A stretch of 64,000 nt of DNA, from positions 434,001 to 498,000 of the forward strand of contig QNQO01000602.1 in assembly GCA_003290165.1 (NCBI GenBank), given 5' to 3'. Both the position numbers and the translations under genes were made by a program. This document shows positions 48,879 to 59,534 of the stretch, piece by piece (the stretch's first letter is position 1; each line of letters begins with the position of its first letter). The notes beneath the pieces are model-generated. The model saw nothing but the letters and a program-made list of their open reading frames with translations, searched no databases and was not told the origin of the DNA. This DNA is from Berberis thunbergii (Eukaryota > Streptophyta > Magnoliopsida > Ranunculales > Berberidaceae).

Positions 48879-49689
48879 ATGTGAGTTCCGCTGGCTCGTA
48901 CACGGCAAGCTGGAGGCACTGGCACTGATGAAGAAGGAGCATTTGGAGTGGGATCTTAGTCGCTATAAGAAGATGACATATGTATACTTGTCTGTTGCCT
49001 TTGCGTCATCAGGCGAGGAGGACAGTTTGGATCCTCCTGCCTAGTTCATAGTGTGTGTGGACGCGACTCCTGCTCCTTCCCCTGCTAAGCTTAGCTTTTC
49101 TGTTTTTGTACCTTCTCCTGATAAATAGTGAACTATGTATTCTTGTACCCATTTTGTTTGACCGTTAATGAAAACAATTTTATCCATTTTGTGCTCGTTG
49201 CCTCTATTGTATGTTTTTGTTTCGCTTTGTCGTCTTACTTTGGCATAAGCTGGTTGAATCATTAGGACATCGAGTGGTTGTCTGTTGTCAGAAGCTTGAC
49301 CGTTTATGTTGCAAATGACTTAGAGTCACTGTTGCATAGTCATGTCGGATAGTGGACATGTTGCAGACAGTTTAGCCTGGGGTTGGTTTGCTCGAGCTGT
49401 TGTCTTATCCTCAAGGTCAACTACTGGAGGCTTGCCTCACTTTTCTAATTGGTGGACTGCAGTTAATACTATGGGCGAGTTGTGATAACCGAGCATACGC
49501 GTTGAAGCGTTTGTATCGAGTCAGGTGTCGTAAGCTCGGGCTGACACACTATGTAGCTTTATTTGGGCACTGGCCGGATGATTTCTGTGTTGGCACGAGT
49601 TTTCATTGCTGGTAATAGGATGCTAGTCCGTTTGAGCGTGAAGACACCGACTCAACTAGATTTTGACTTTGCAGTCGCTATTTTGTAGG

Positions 49690-50290
49690 AGAGCAGTGGT
49701 CGTGTGGTGAGCTGCTTGGGGCTCGCACCTTTCGAACCATCTTTGTCCAAATAATGTGATCTACAAGTTCGAGGAGTAAGGATTTGGCAACTACCCCGAA
49801 GAGCAGTAGAACCGTTGACATCAGTCAGGGACCGACTAGTCTCCCACTATTCAAACCATCTATACCCGCGCGGTGGGGGCTACAAGTTTGAGTCAAAGGG
49901 GGTTTGGCGACCAGGCTGAAAAATAGTAGTTTCGTGGTAAGCTGTCGCAATCAGTTCGAGACTGACTATGCTCCCACCTTCCAAATCATCTATACCTATG
50001 CACATCATGCTACAAATTTGGGAGTTTTCGGCGACTACGCTGAAAACAGTGGTTCCGTGGCGAGCGGTCGGAATCAGTTCGCAAATGACTAGGCTTACAC
50101 CTACAAAACTATCTACACCCGATCAGTGGGGCTACAAGTACAGAGTTGGCAATTCGGCAATCATGCTGAAAAACAGTGATCCCGTGGATAGCCGTCGAAA
50201 TCAGTTTGTGACTAACTAGGCTCCCACCTTTTAAACTATTTACACCCGCGCAATGGGGGTTACAAGTCCATGGTTAGTAATTGGGCGAAC
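49690..50290. repeat. ~120-130-bp tandem repeat array
   Basis: About five units. Landmarks such as CTCCCACCTT and AACCATCTATACCCGC recur at about 49722, 49841, 49971, 50094 and 50221. It lies next to the antisense ORF, the same arrangement as in the 36.8-45.4 kb element but with unrelated repeat sequence. Confidence 0.8.
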
Positions 50291-51257
50291 TAGGTGTCGG
50301 GATGTCCTAGAAGCCATCGTCATCAACCTTAGCTGACTAAGCTTGTCCGGTTGGAGAGAGGTTTTGCCTGCTTGAGGGCATGCAAACCCATGTCCGCTAG
50401 TGTCGCGCACTGTGTGAATAACATTACCTTAAATTAAACAGCGATCCGTAGGTATGATCCGTGCGTCGAAGCTGACTTGGATTTCTGGTGCTCGTGCTAA
50501 GCACGTAGCAGAATACTAATAGAATAGTGGGTCGAGTAGGCCGAGCCCATGGGCCCACAGAGGAAGAGCTAGGGTTTCCTGTACGGTTGCACTACGTGTA
50601 TGGCATAGATCGCGTGATAATAAGTGTACGGCTTAGGCCGCGAGATGGTTGAGTATCTGTTACGCCATCTCAATTGATGAGATTGCGTGCAACGCCATTA
50701 ATTGAACGAACATGGTCTGTGCAGTTTCCTTGGGAATCACCATATCTTTGTTTCCTAAACAGTATTCAATGCTTGACAGTTAATACTGGGGTGCCCGTTT
50801 GGTGAGCCATCATGTCTATATAATGGTGTTCTTCAATCATTGCAGGCACTATCTTTTGCAGAGTGTATCTCCTGTAATGTTCTCGCTTGAAGAAAATGCT
50901 TTGAATTTTCCAAAGGCTGACTGGGGATCTCCAACAATGGAGTTTTCAAATGTTCTGACATTTGCACCGATCAGGCACGATCATTATCGTCGTTATGTGT
51001 GGTCACCTATTCTAGGTGGGCATGTAGTTGATTCGCTGAGATATCGTAATATTTTTTTACATTGCGGAGAAGTAGTATGGGTTTTCTATCAAGGGAAACA
51101 CCTTGGTGTTACTTCGGGCTGCTTGTGTCTGCGTGTATGCGGTTCCCTCTGCTAACTCATGGCTGATTGAAGTGTTGGCGGATGCGCGGTGCTTCCGGTA
51201 GTGGTAGCTCTCAATCACCCCGGATATCACACAAGGGAAAGTGTTTTCGCTTCGCAG
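50291..51257. other. Retrotransposon-derived spacer, unassigned
   Basis: A 118-codon plus-strand ORF (50799-51155, with FSLEENALNFPKADWGSPTM) has no family I recognise. It is preceded by TATA-like CTATATAATGG. Possibly another antisense-ORF remnant. Confidence 0.3.
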
Positions 51258-52516
51258 TAGGGGTGTTAATCAATTTGGTTGGTTAAAAGTTGGACCAAAA
51301 TCGAACCGAACCAAACCAAAAATTCGGTTTTCGAGTCGACTCGGTTTTATTTTCACATTTATCAAAGAAATAACCAAAACCGAACCGATTGGTTCGGTTC
51401 CGATTCGGTTATTTTCGGCTTTTTCCCTTTTATTATTATTTTATTTATTTTCTACCACTACAAACAACCAAGTTGACTATAACATAAAAGAATAAGTCAA
51501 AGCTTTAAAAAATGGAAATAAGGAAATGAAGCTTAGTTTGCAATGGAGGAAAACCCAAAGATAAAGAGAGTACAAATAAAATAAAAGATATAGAGAATGG
51601 GAAGCAGTAAAGGGAAAAAATGCTAGATGAACACAAAGAGAGTTTAAAGCTTTGAATATTCATTTATAGAGAATTCTTTCAATTTTTTCTTGCCTATTTC
51701 TCTTGATAATTCCATAAGATTAAAAAAAAAACTGCCTTGTCTCTCATATACACAATACTATAACATCATACATAATACTATAACCATAACTGCACTGTTT
51801 GCATCTTAATTTATCTCCACCATACCCATGTGATGATCTAAACAAGACCGAAACCTTCAATTACGATTCCACCAGTCTCGTAATTTCGTCCTGCAAGAAG
51901 TTTTTTTATCAAATCAGAAGTGCTGAAGTTGTTGCCATCGCCATTGCTCATCTTTTCTGCAAGCAAGCAAGTGAAAGTTTTGTTTTCTTCAACAAGATTG
52001 ATTCAAACTCTGTCTCTCCTTTTCAACTTGAAAGTGGTTGGATAGAGAGAGGGAGAAAGTTAAAAAGTGAAAAGAGGACATTAATAAATAGAGAGAAGTT
52101 GGGTAGGTGGAGAGAGGTGGGTGGGGCTTAAATAAGATAGAGAAGGTAACCATTTTCAACTCTTTGTCTGAATTGGGCATTAAAAAAAGGAGAAAGTGGG
52201 AGTTAAAATAGAGGGTGGGATGTGAGGTGCATTGGAATGGGGTGAGAATTTAAATAAGAGTGGGTTGGTGGGGTAGGTGGGAGATTAAATAAGAGAGATA
52301 AAGGGTTAAAGGGATTAAAAACAAGAGAAGGGAAAGGGATCGGTTCAGTCCGATTGTTTCGAATCTGTGAAAAACAAAAACTGAAACCGAACCGAACCAA
52401 CTCGGTTCGATTTTCTAATGTTCGATTTTGGTTTCTTGATTCAGGTATTTTTTTTGTTATATTTTGGATCGGTTCGGCCGGTTCAATCTGTTTTCAGGAA
52501 CCAACTAACACCCCTA
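51258..52516. mobile_element. hAT element (1259 bp) with Ac-like ends
   Basis: TAGGGGTGTTAATCAATTTGG at the left, reverse complement of the right end TAGGGGTGTTAGTTGGTTCC. 8-bp duplication CTTCGCAG (51250-51257) / CTTTGCAG (52517-52524). CCGAACCGAACC/GGTTCGGTT subterminal repeats at both ends. No transposase. Confidence 0.9.
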
Positions 52517-52524
52517 CTTTGCAG

Positions 52525-53269
52525 CCCTGTGAGACCTTGACAGCTTCGTCGCTTGTGGCCATCCTGATCCATCTTCTTCTATCCTCTTCGGGAGGTCAAA
52601 AGTTGTTTGAGGAAGTCTGCAAGGGGTGGATGTCTTTCGAGGAAGTCAGTCGTCCATTGTAAGGTCTAGATCGCTGTTGTAGGGGCACTTTTCTGGGTGA
52701 TTTGACTGAGCAATCGACCGCTCAGTCCTTTCAATCCCCTCTGATGCTTTGTTTTTTATCTTGGGAAGGGGTCAAACGATGTCCATTGAATATCTTTGCT
52801 GTGACTTGCAATTAGCTTGGATGGTCTTCTTCGAATACCTTTACGTAGTTAGATCGTCTAAGCGAGTCTTTACTTCACGTCACACTGTATTCATATGCTT
52901 GTAGTATGTAGTCTTTTGTATCAGGCCCAAGGCACTTGTTGTTACATTTTTCCAGTAATCAATAGAGCTTGTTTTCGCAATTCTTCATTTACTTTTTGAA
53001 AGATTGGAAATCACATAAGTCTTTAAGAACAAAAACTCTACATTGATTATGGAAAGGGAAATAAACAATTGAAAAAGACTAACTGTTGACGGAGATAGAT
53101 TGATCCTGGCTATGATGTGAACTCAGATGTCCTTTGTGGATCATAAGCGGATTGTCAAGATTTGCTGGCGTCATAGAGGTTACTGAAGAGTAAGCCTTGT
53201 AGAGGGGTTAATCTCCGTGCCGATGGAAGGTCGGAGTTGTGTTCCCGTTTGCCTCAGCCTCTTCGTTTT
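52525..53269. other. Retrotransposon internal region, no motif
   Basis: Lies downstream (minus sense) of the protease remnant where RT would be expected. No RT motif seen. Together with 50.3-51.3 kb it was one stretch before the hAT insertion. Confidence 0.5.
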
Positions 53270-54000
53270 GCTTGGCTGAAGAACAAATTGCTCTTGTACG
53301 ACTTGTTTGTGGTGCTTCTGTCGTCATTCAACCTGGCACTGGTTCAGGCTGCTTCATAAGACTCAGTTGGATATGGGAGCACTCTATTTGTTTCAGTGCG
53401 GTGTAATGGCAACCTCGTTACGTAGGTTGGTCTCCACATATTGTCTGTTCGGAGTGGTTAGTGGTGTACTTAACGCACTGGTGAATGGTGGAGACTACTG
53501 CTTCCATCTGGTAGAGCCACGGTCTTCCCAAGATAAGGTTGTAGGTTGATGGCACATCTACTACCATGAAGTCCAAAACCAAGACCTTTCTTAGTTGCGG
53601 TTCTCCTGCCACTATTGCTAACCTTATCTTTCCGATAGGGGAGCATTTCTCCCCACTAAATCCAATCAACGGGTAATTTGAGGATGTTAGGTTTTCCTCC
53701 TTGAGGTCTACACTGCGGAACACATTGTAGAACAGGACGTTGAGCGAGCTTCCTATGTTCACCTAAGCTCTCTTTACGTCCCACTTTCAATGGAGACCGA
53801 GATGACTAGGGCGTCATTGTGCGGCACTCGGATTCCTTCTAGATCTTTGTTCGTAAAGGTCAAGGTGGGAATGGGGCTCTGAACCCTCGAGTGGCAAACA
53901 CATTTGTCCTCGTTCACGGGTTCTCTAGTAGAGTTCACTTTCAGGACCTGTATGGCTGGTCTTCACTCGGTCCGAATCCATGAATGACATTGATTATCCC
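53270..54000 (-). pseudogene. Tat aspartic protease remnant
   Basis: Minus-strand reading 53765-53418 gives VNIGSSLNVLFYNVF then YPLIGFSGE, IGKIRLAIVAGEP, DFMVVDVPSTYNLILGRPWL and AVVSTIHQCVKY, the full order of motifs of a Tat protease. The active-site Asp of the (D)xGSS motif is Asn here, so the enzyme would be inactive. The reading breaks before any reverse transcriptase. Confidence 0.85.
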
Positions 54001-54044
54001 TGGAGTCTCCTTTTCTATTTCTTTTAGTGACTTCTCCCGATCCC

Positions 54045-55152
54045 TGGTTCATTCTGGTTGCTTCTTAGAGTTCAGGAATTCTTTTAGTTTGCCTTTGTGG
54101 ATCCAGTACTCAACCTCATACCTCAGACTCTTGCAGTCGTTGGTATCGTGGCAACCCTCCTTGTGGTACGCGTAGTACTTGTCGTTGTCACGCTTGGAGG
54201 GGTCTCCGTGCTGCTTCGGGGGGCACTTCAATTTTTCCCTGTTTTTCATGGAGTTTAGTAAGTCTAATAGGCTAGAATTGAAGGGTGTCATGGCTCTGGA
54301 TCCAACGTAATTGGAGACTTTTTCTGGCCTGGAGTGATTAGGGTCTGACCTGTTGTCACTGCGCTTTCTCTTAATCTTTTCTTCATCCTCGCATCTCTTT
54401 CCCTCCTTCTTGTGTTTAGGAGCGGATGATTTTTTTCTTGCCTTCGATTTCTCACTTCACGATCCTCAACCCCTCCAAGGTAATGTGTTTCTGGGCGCTC
54501 TTGAGGAGATTCGTCATGTCCAGGGGGCTCCAAGGTGAGGTCTTCGTAGAATTTCCCTCCTTGAGGCCCGCAGTGAAGGCTGTCATGCCTGTGTCATCGC
54601 TGCATCCGTCAATGAGAGTCAACTCGTTGTTGAAGCGCGTGACATACTCTCTGAGTGTCGTATTGGACTTCTGATTTAGTAAGAGTATGTAGTGTAGGCC
54701 TCTTTGAAAATGCTAGTTCCCAATGAAACGTGTCAGAAACTCTTTTGCCAGCGTCTTGAAGGAGTCGATCGACCTCACTTGAAGGCTATGGAACCACGTT
54801 AGTGCTGACTTCTTCAGGCTAGTAGGAAAGTTCTGCACATCTTCTTTGATAATGGTGCAAGTGGTCGAATGGGTCTGTAGTTCCGTCGTAGAAGTCGAGC
54901 TTCGGGGGAGTGAACTTCCTCGAAAGGGTCTCATTCATGATTCGGTCAACAAACGATAGGACAAAGAGTCGGTACAACAACGTTTGGGTCGTGTGCCCTT
55001 TCGCGGAGGGGGTTTTGAGGGCCGAGCCTCTCTGCTCTGGCGGCGGGATCAACATTAGCCACGCAACCTCTTCTAGTCCAATGAGAGCTAGCAGGGGCTT
55101 GGCTCTCTGCCATCCCTCGGAGACGAAAGCCCATGCTGCTCTTGTTCTCCAT
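54045..55152 (-). pseudogene. Tat gag remnant (minus)
   Basis: Frames in order: RKFTPPKLDFYDGTTDPFDH (near 54930), FPTSLKKSALTWFHSLQVRS with IDSFKTLAKEFLTRFIG (54820-54720), TLIDGCSDDTGMTAFTAGLK (near 54590), and a His/Cys region YYAYHKEGCHDTNDCKSLRY (about 54170-54110). At least three frame breaks. Collinear with the protease remnant to its left and the PBS to its right. Confidence 0.85.
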
Positions 55153-55439
55153 TAGCAGGTAGTGAATTTTGTCATATGAGAGCCTTCACTGCTTTAGCAA
55201 TCTACTGTATTTGAGATGACAACATATCTATTTTGGGGTCTGTCGTTGTTGTTTCCAACACAGGGGCGTTAGTCTGCTGTCTGTGCATGACCGAAACTGC
55301 TGAAAGCTGCGGTACAATGCCAGCCTGAGCATTTGACATGTCCGCTTGTTCTCCGTTGTTGCGTGATCTAGTGGTCACCATTTCTCTGGTTTTTTAAGGG
55401 AGACAATGCTAGTGAAAAGTTAGGAACTTTGTCATCCCC

Positions 55440-55455
55440 ACGGACGGTGCCAAAC
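55440..55455 (-). other. PBS of minus-strand Tat element
   Basis: Minus strand GTTTGGCACCGTCCGTGGGG follows the LTR end directly. Confidence 0.7.
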
Positions 55456-56111
55456 TGATACAGTCATTTTTCGCTCCCTGTTTTTACCTAGTTCCACTGA
55501 CATGCTAACCTACACAAGTAACGCACGTGAGCCACAGCCGATGGCATTCCGATGCTAAAGTCGGACAGGGATCTGGGGAATGTGTAATGTTGTAAACAAT
55601 GAATTTGTAGCGTAACTTAGCTTACCAACCTCATGTCTTATTTATAGTGCAGGAGTTCTGGTTCTACCATGCCATCGAAGGTGTAGTTTAGGAAGGAGAT
55701 CCTTATCTAATTAGGAGTCGTGTTGTGGGAGGGAAGTTCCTTGTTAGCCTTGTGCTCCTAGATATGTGGGAGATAGATCCTAATCCAAGAGCAATCCATA
55801 GAAGGAAGTTTCCCTGTGTGGAATGTGCTATGATATTTACTTCCTAGTTGGAAGCATATAGCTATTGTAATTGTCTGTCTAAAGTTGATCCTTGAGATAC
55901 TTGCCTTAGTAGGACTTACGAGTATTGAGGATAACTATGAGACGTGTGGGCCAAGCATGTTGTAAGAATTCGGGTCCGTCTGGCAGACTAAATTAGGCGG
56001 CCTTGGAGCCGCTTGGGCCGGATCAGTATTGGACTAACGCTAGGTCCCATAATTCCTCGAGATCATCATGTCAAGTGTATGGCTCAGGGATATGACCGTT
56101 TTTGTGTATCA
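55456..56111 (-). mobile_element. 5' LTR of minus-strand Tat element (656 bp)
   Basis: Plus-strand limits TGATACAGTC...GTGTATCA, giving a minus-strand LTR that starts TGATACAC and ends GTATCA. It holds a TATA-like CTATAAATAAG (reverse, near 55645) and the Tat motif (reverse GGCATTCCGATGCTAAAGTC, 55543-55562). No matching second LTR was found in the window. It abuts pararetroviral sequence at 56112, so it inserted there. Confidence 0.8.
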
Positions 56112-56129
56112 TTAACATTAATACATGAA

Positions 56130-56815
56130 ACTTCATTGCAATTATATGTATTAACTTGATCATTTGATGATTAATCAAAATCTGATTCTGATGTTTGAAT
56201 ATTGTAAAATTGAAGATCATTGTGATTTGAATCATATTCAAATTCGATGAGTATCTTGTGTAGCTTGTTTTTTAGTTAATCTGATATTTGTAATTGTTTG
56301 ATTTTTCTTTCTAATTTGCAATCTCTTGCAAAATGTCATGTTTTGCCACATTTGCAAGCAAGTTGGTTGATTTGTTTGTGGTTTAGCGTATGATTGTTTT
56401 GTTTGTGAATTTTTGTCAGGATTGGGTTTGGAAGATGTATTTGAATAAGTTGGTTGTTTTGAGCATGTGGGTTTTTTGTTTGTGTATTTCTGACTTGATG
56501 TTTTTAATTTGATAATGGTGCATTGATTGGTTCGAATCCATATTACTGACAAAAGTCACCTAATTCTTTTCTCTTTGTTAGATTTTGATGTTTTAATTGG
56601 GCTCTAGGTTTGAGATCACTGTAAATTAATAATGCAACTTTATTTGTTTTTGCAATTAAATCATCATAAGTGAGATTGTCATATGGGATTGATCCATCGA
56701 ATTGAAGCCTAAGATTGTGTCTAATTGTTTCGGTGAAAGTTGAAGGAATTCTAGCAAGGAATTTTTCTTTCCATAATGAACAGATGGCGTTCTCCATCAT
56801 TCTCCATTGACTCAA
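56130..56815 (-). pseudogene. Pararetroviral coat protein, C-terminal part
   Basis: Minus-strand reading shows a block CSLWKEKFLARIP, then DNLTYDDLIAKTNKVAL, then a basic linker and a degraded zinc knuckle CKCGKTWHFARDC (56318-56356; the first Cys of the usual CCHC is displaced). An acidic tail follows towards 56130. Stops and a frame change separate the two ORFs. Confidence 0.75.
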
Positions 56816-57950
56816 TCAAATACTCTTATGCACTAATAGTCAAGAACCAAAACATGTTTGAACCTCTTCAAACCAACCCTTCAATCTCAAATACAATTCT
56901 AAAACCAATATGTCAAACCAATCAAGCAACAAAACTAAATCAATCTCCTTCAAAAATCCAAACCTTTCATTATGTCCCAACGTCTACAATTGAACCAATT
57001 TGTTCTTTGGTAAAACTATTATGGTAATCCAAATGACAATCCCATTAAGATAGCCAATAACCTACTCCCCAAAAAATCCCCATTCATCTTTGATGATCCT
57101 GACAAAGTTTGACTATTCTATGAGTTCATCCTCGTATATACATATTCAATTTTAGTTACACACAACAAAGACAAAAATGACCCACCCAAGATTACCCACT
57201 CAAAGTGTCAAATTTTCAAGGTTCTTTCACTAGAAGAATGGAGCCAAAGTCTTTTCACACCCAAGCAATTCAGCAGAATTTTCAAGCCTCAATTTTACAA
57301 TTATTTTGATTATCAAAAAGCATGGTTTAGAGCATTTTTATTTCCAACTCTAAATTGCGCTCATTCATGGTTTTTTATGTATTGTCCAAAATTCAAAGTT
57401 AAAACTTTTCCTTACTGGTGTTCTCACCGATAGTGGAATCAGTATGGTCCAGTCCAAGAAATATCTTTCACCTTAAGTTCAAGAAAAATTTAAAGTTTTC
57501 AAAACAAATTTCAAACCACCACAACCTCAATCTTTACTAAACCCACTTTTATGGTTTTTCTCAAAATTTTCCCTAGCATGGATTTGCTGCTGGGTTATGT
57601 TACTTCTCCAATGCTAGGTCAAAAACTATCTGCTCAAGTTCCATCATTTCTATGCCGAAATTTCAAACACAAATGGTGAACGGGTATTGAATTTTTTGGT
57701 GTCATAAAACAAGCAATGAAAAAATATTTCAAGACCGATAAATCTATCCAATCAAACACAAATGATCTTTCAAACTTAGCAAGAATCAAGGCACAAGTTC
57801 TAGCAACTACTTCAACAAAGCAAGTCTATGAAACAATTTCAAGGATTTGCTCATCAGATGGTGATGACAACGACATTGATAAAACAACCTCTCAAGCTAA
57901 TGACAATGAGGACGATTGCTTTGGCCTCTTCTAGTCTCAGCATCAATAAT
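56782..57950 (+). pseudogene. Pararetroviral polyprotein segment upstream of coat protein
   Basis: An aromatic-rich reading continues past several stops (SWFFMYCPKF, KTFPYW near 57360-57420), ending with an acidic stretch (SSDGDDNDIDKT, near 57860). This combination is seen between movement and coat domains in endogenous petu/florendovirus-like sequences. Domain identity is inferred. Confidence 0.55.
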
Positions 57951-58145
57951 TTCCAAGATTCCAAGCAACAATCATCTCAATTATAAATCATCCAAATCCA
58001 ACAAAAAAAAATGATTTTTCAAAACAACCAATAATAGAAAAATTCATTTGCCACCAAAACAAGTCTCCAATCACAATTATCAATCCATCACAATCACACC
58101 AATAACTCACCAAACCCTCGAAAGCCAAAACCCAATGATATGTCC

Positions 58146-58531
58146 TAGGGCTGAACAAAAAACTGATCAAACCGATTAAACCGAACCAATTGGTTTGGTT
58201 TAAATTCGGTTCAGATCGATTTTAAAAAATTCAAAATCGAAGTGGTCGGTTCGACTTTCGGTTTCTATGTGATTTTAATCTACTAAACAGAACCGACCGA
58301 ATATATAAAATAAATAATATATTTTATATATAAATAATACAATATGTTTAAAATAGTCGGTCGGTTCGGTTTTATTTCGGTTTTGGTTCGATTTTAGTCG
58401 GTTCAGTTACGGTTTGAATAAATTAGAATCGGTTCGGTTTCGGATTGGTTTGAAAATTTTAAAACCGACCTAAGTCGGTTCGGTTCATGATTTAGTTGAA
58501 AAACCGATCCGTCGGTTCGGTTTCAGCCCTA
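58146..58531. mobile_element. hAT MITE in pararetrovirus (386 bp)
   Basis: TAGGGCTGAAC at the left, reverse complement of the right TAGGGCTGAAACC, very close to Ac-type ends. 8-bp duplication ATATGTCC (58138-58145) / ATATGTCT (58532-58539). CCGAACC/GGTTCGG subterminal repeats on both sides. Confidence 0.9.
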
Positions 58532-58837
58532 ATATGTCTTTATCGTAGGATCCACCATCCAATTTATTTCCTCAAAAGATTCAATTCACCAAACCAAGAC
58601 TCAATTGTTTCACAACCATCCAAAGTGTGTCATTTTCATATGACCTACAAGTCAATTTCTCACCATCCATTATCAAATGTCTCAATCCCTCCATCGAAAG
58701 CCAATCCAATAATTCAAAAGCAAACCCCACTTACCTCCAATAATTCAACATCACGCCAAGACAATTTCAATTAACACCTACCGCACTTATACAAAAGCTA
58801 CAATCATGGTATTTCTCAATTATCTAGGTGTAAAGGT

Positions 58838-58845
58838 TATAAAAG
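58838..58845 (+). promoter_or_regulatory. TATA box, possible pararetroviral promoter
   Basis: TATAAAAG followed by a purine-rich start region, in the non-coding stretch (58540-59534) before the coat-protein reading. Inferred from position only. Confidence 0.35.
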
Positions 58846-59534
58846 AAAGAAGACTCAAGAGTTCAAGGCATCATTCGAAATAGCCTAAAACAATCACTTA
58901 GCCTTTCTGATCCCCAATCCTCTTGTAATCCCTGTTTCAAGCTATTGAATTTTCAAGTTTCAATTTCAAGAATTTTGTAAGTGTTTCAGGTTTCTTTTAG
59001 TATCTTATATCTCAACTTCCATCAATAAATTGCATGTTTTCATTCATTATGTTTCTAGGTTAAATTTTCTATAAGGGATTAGGCATTGTTGTTACTATTG
59101 CTCTATCTCAAGCACTTACATAGAAACTATAGATTAAATTTGATAACTTTTGCCACAAGTCTGTAGTCCTGGGTTGTGGCTCGGCTGTCCACATTTTAAG
59201 CAAAGCCTTTCTTGAGAATGCTTTTGTTTTTCAATTACTTTCTGTATTTGTTTTTTTTGTGATGTGATGTTTTGATTTTTGTTTATAATTTTTTTTCTTG
59301 TTTGCTTGTTGAAGAATTATAGAAGCTGCCATTGTCTTGGTTGGAAAGAGTATCGTGGTTAACCAAGAGTAACGTTGGTAGATGAAAGTTTCTTGGGGAA
59401 ACCCTTGCAGTCTATACTGGTAGACGAAGTCTTTTGACAGTCTATTTCAATTGTTACCCCAATTTTACTATATCACTTCATGACCCAAATGTTGTAGAAA
59501 CTTTAACCCTCAATATCCAAACCTCGGGATAGAT

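Noticed and set aside
45921..56111. A single complete minus-strand Tat element with LTRs at 45921-47271 and 55456-56111
   Set aside because: The two LTRs do not belong to the same family by eye, so I treat them as parts of two elements. An alignment could overturn this.
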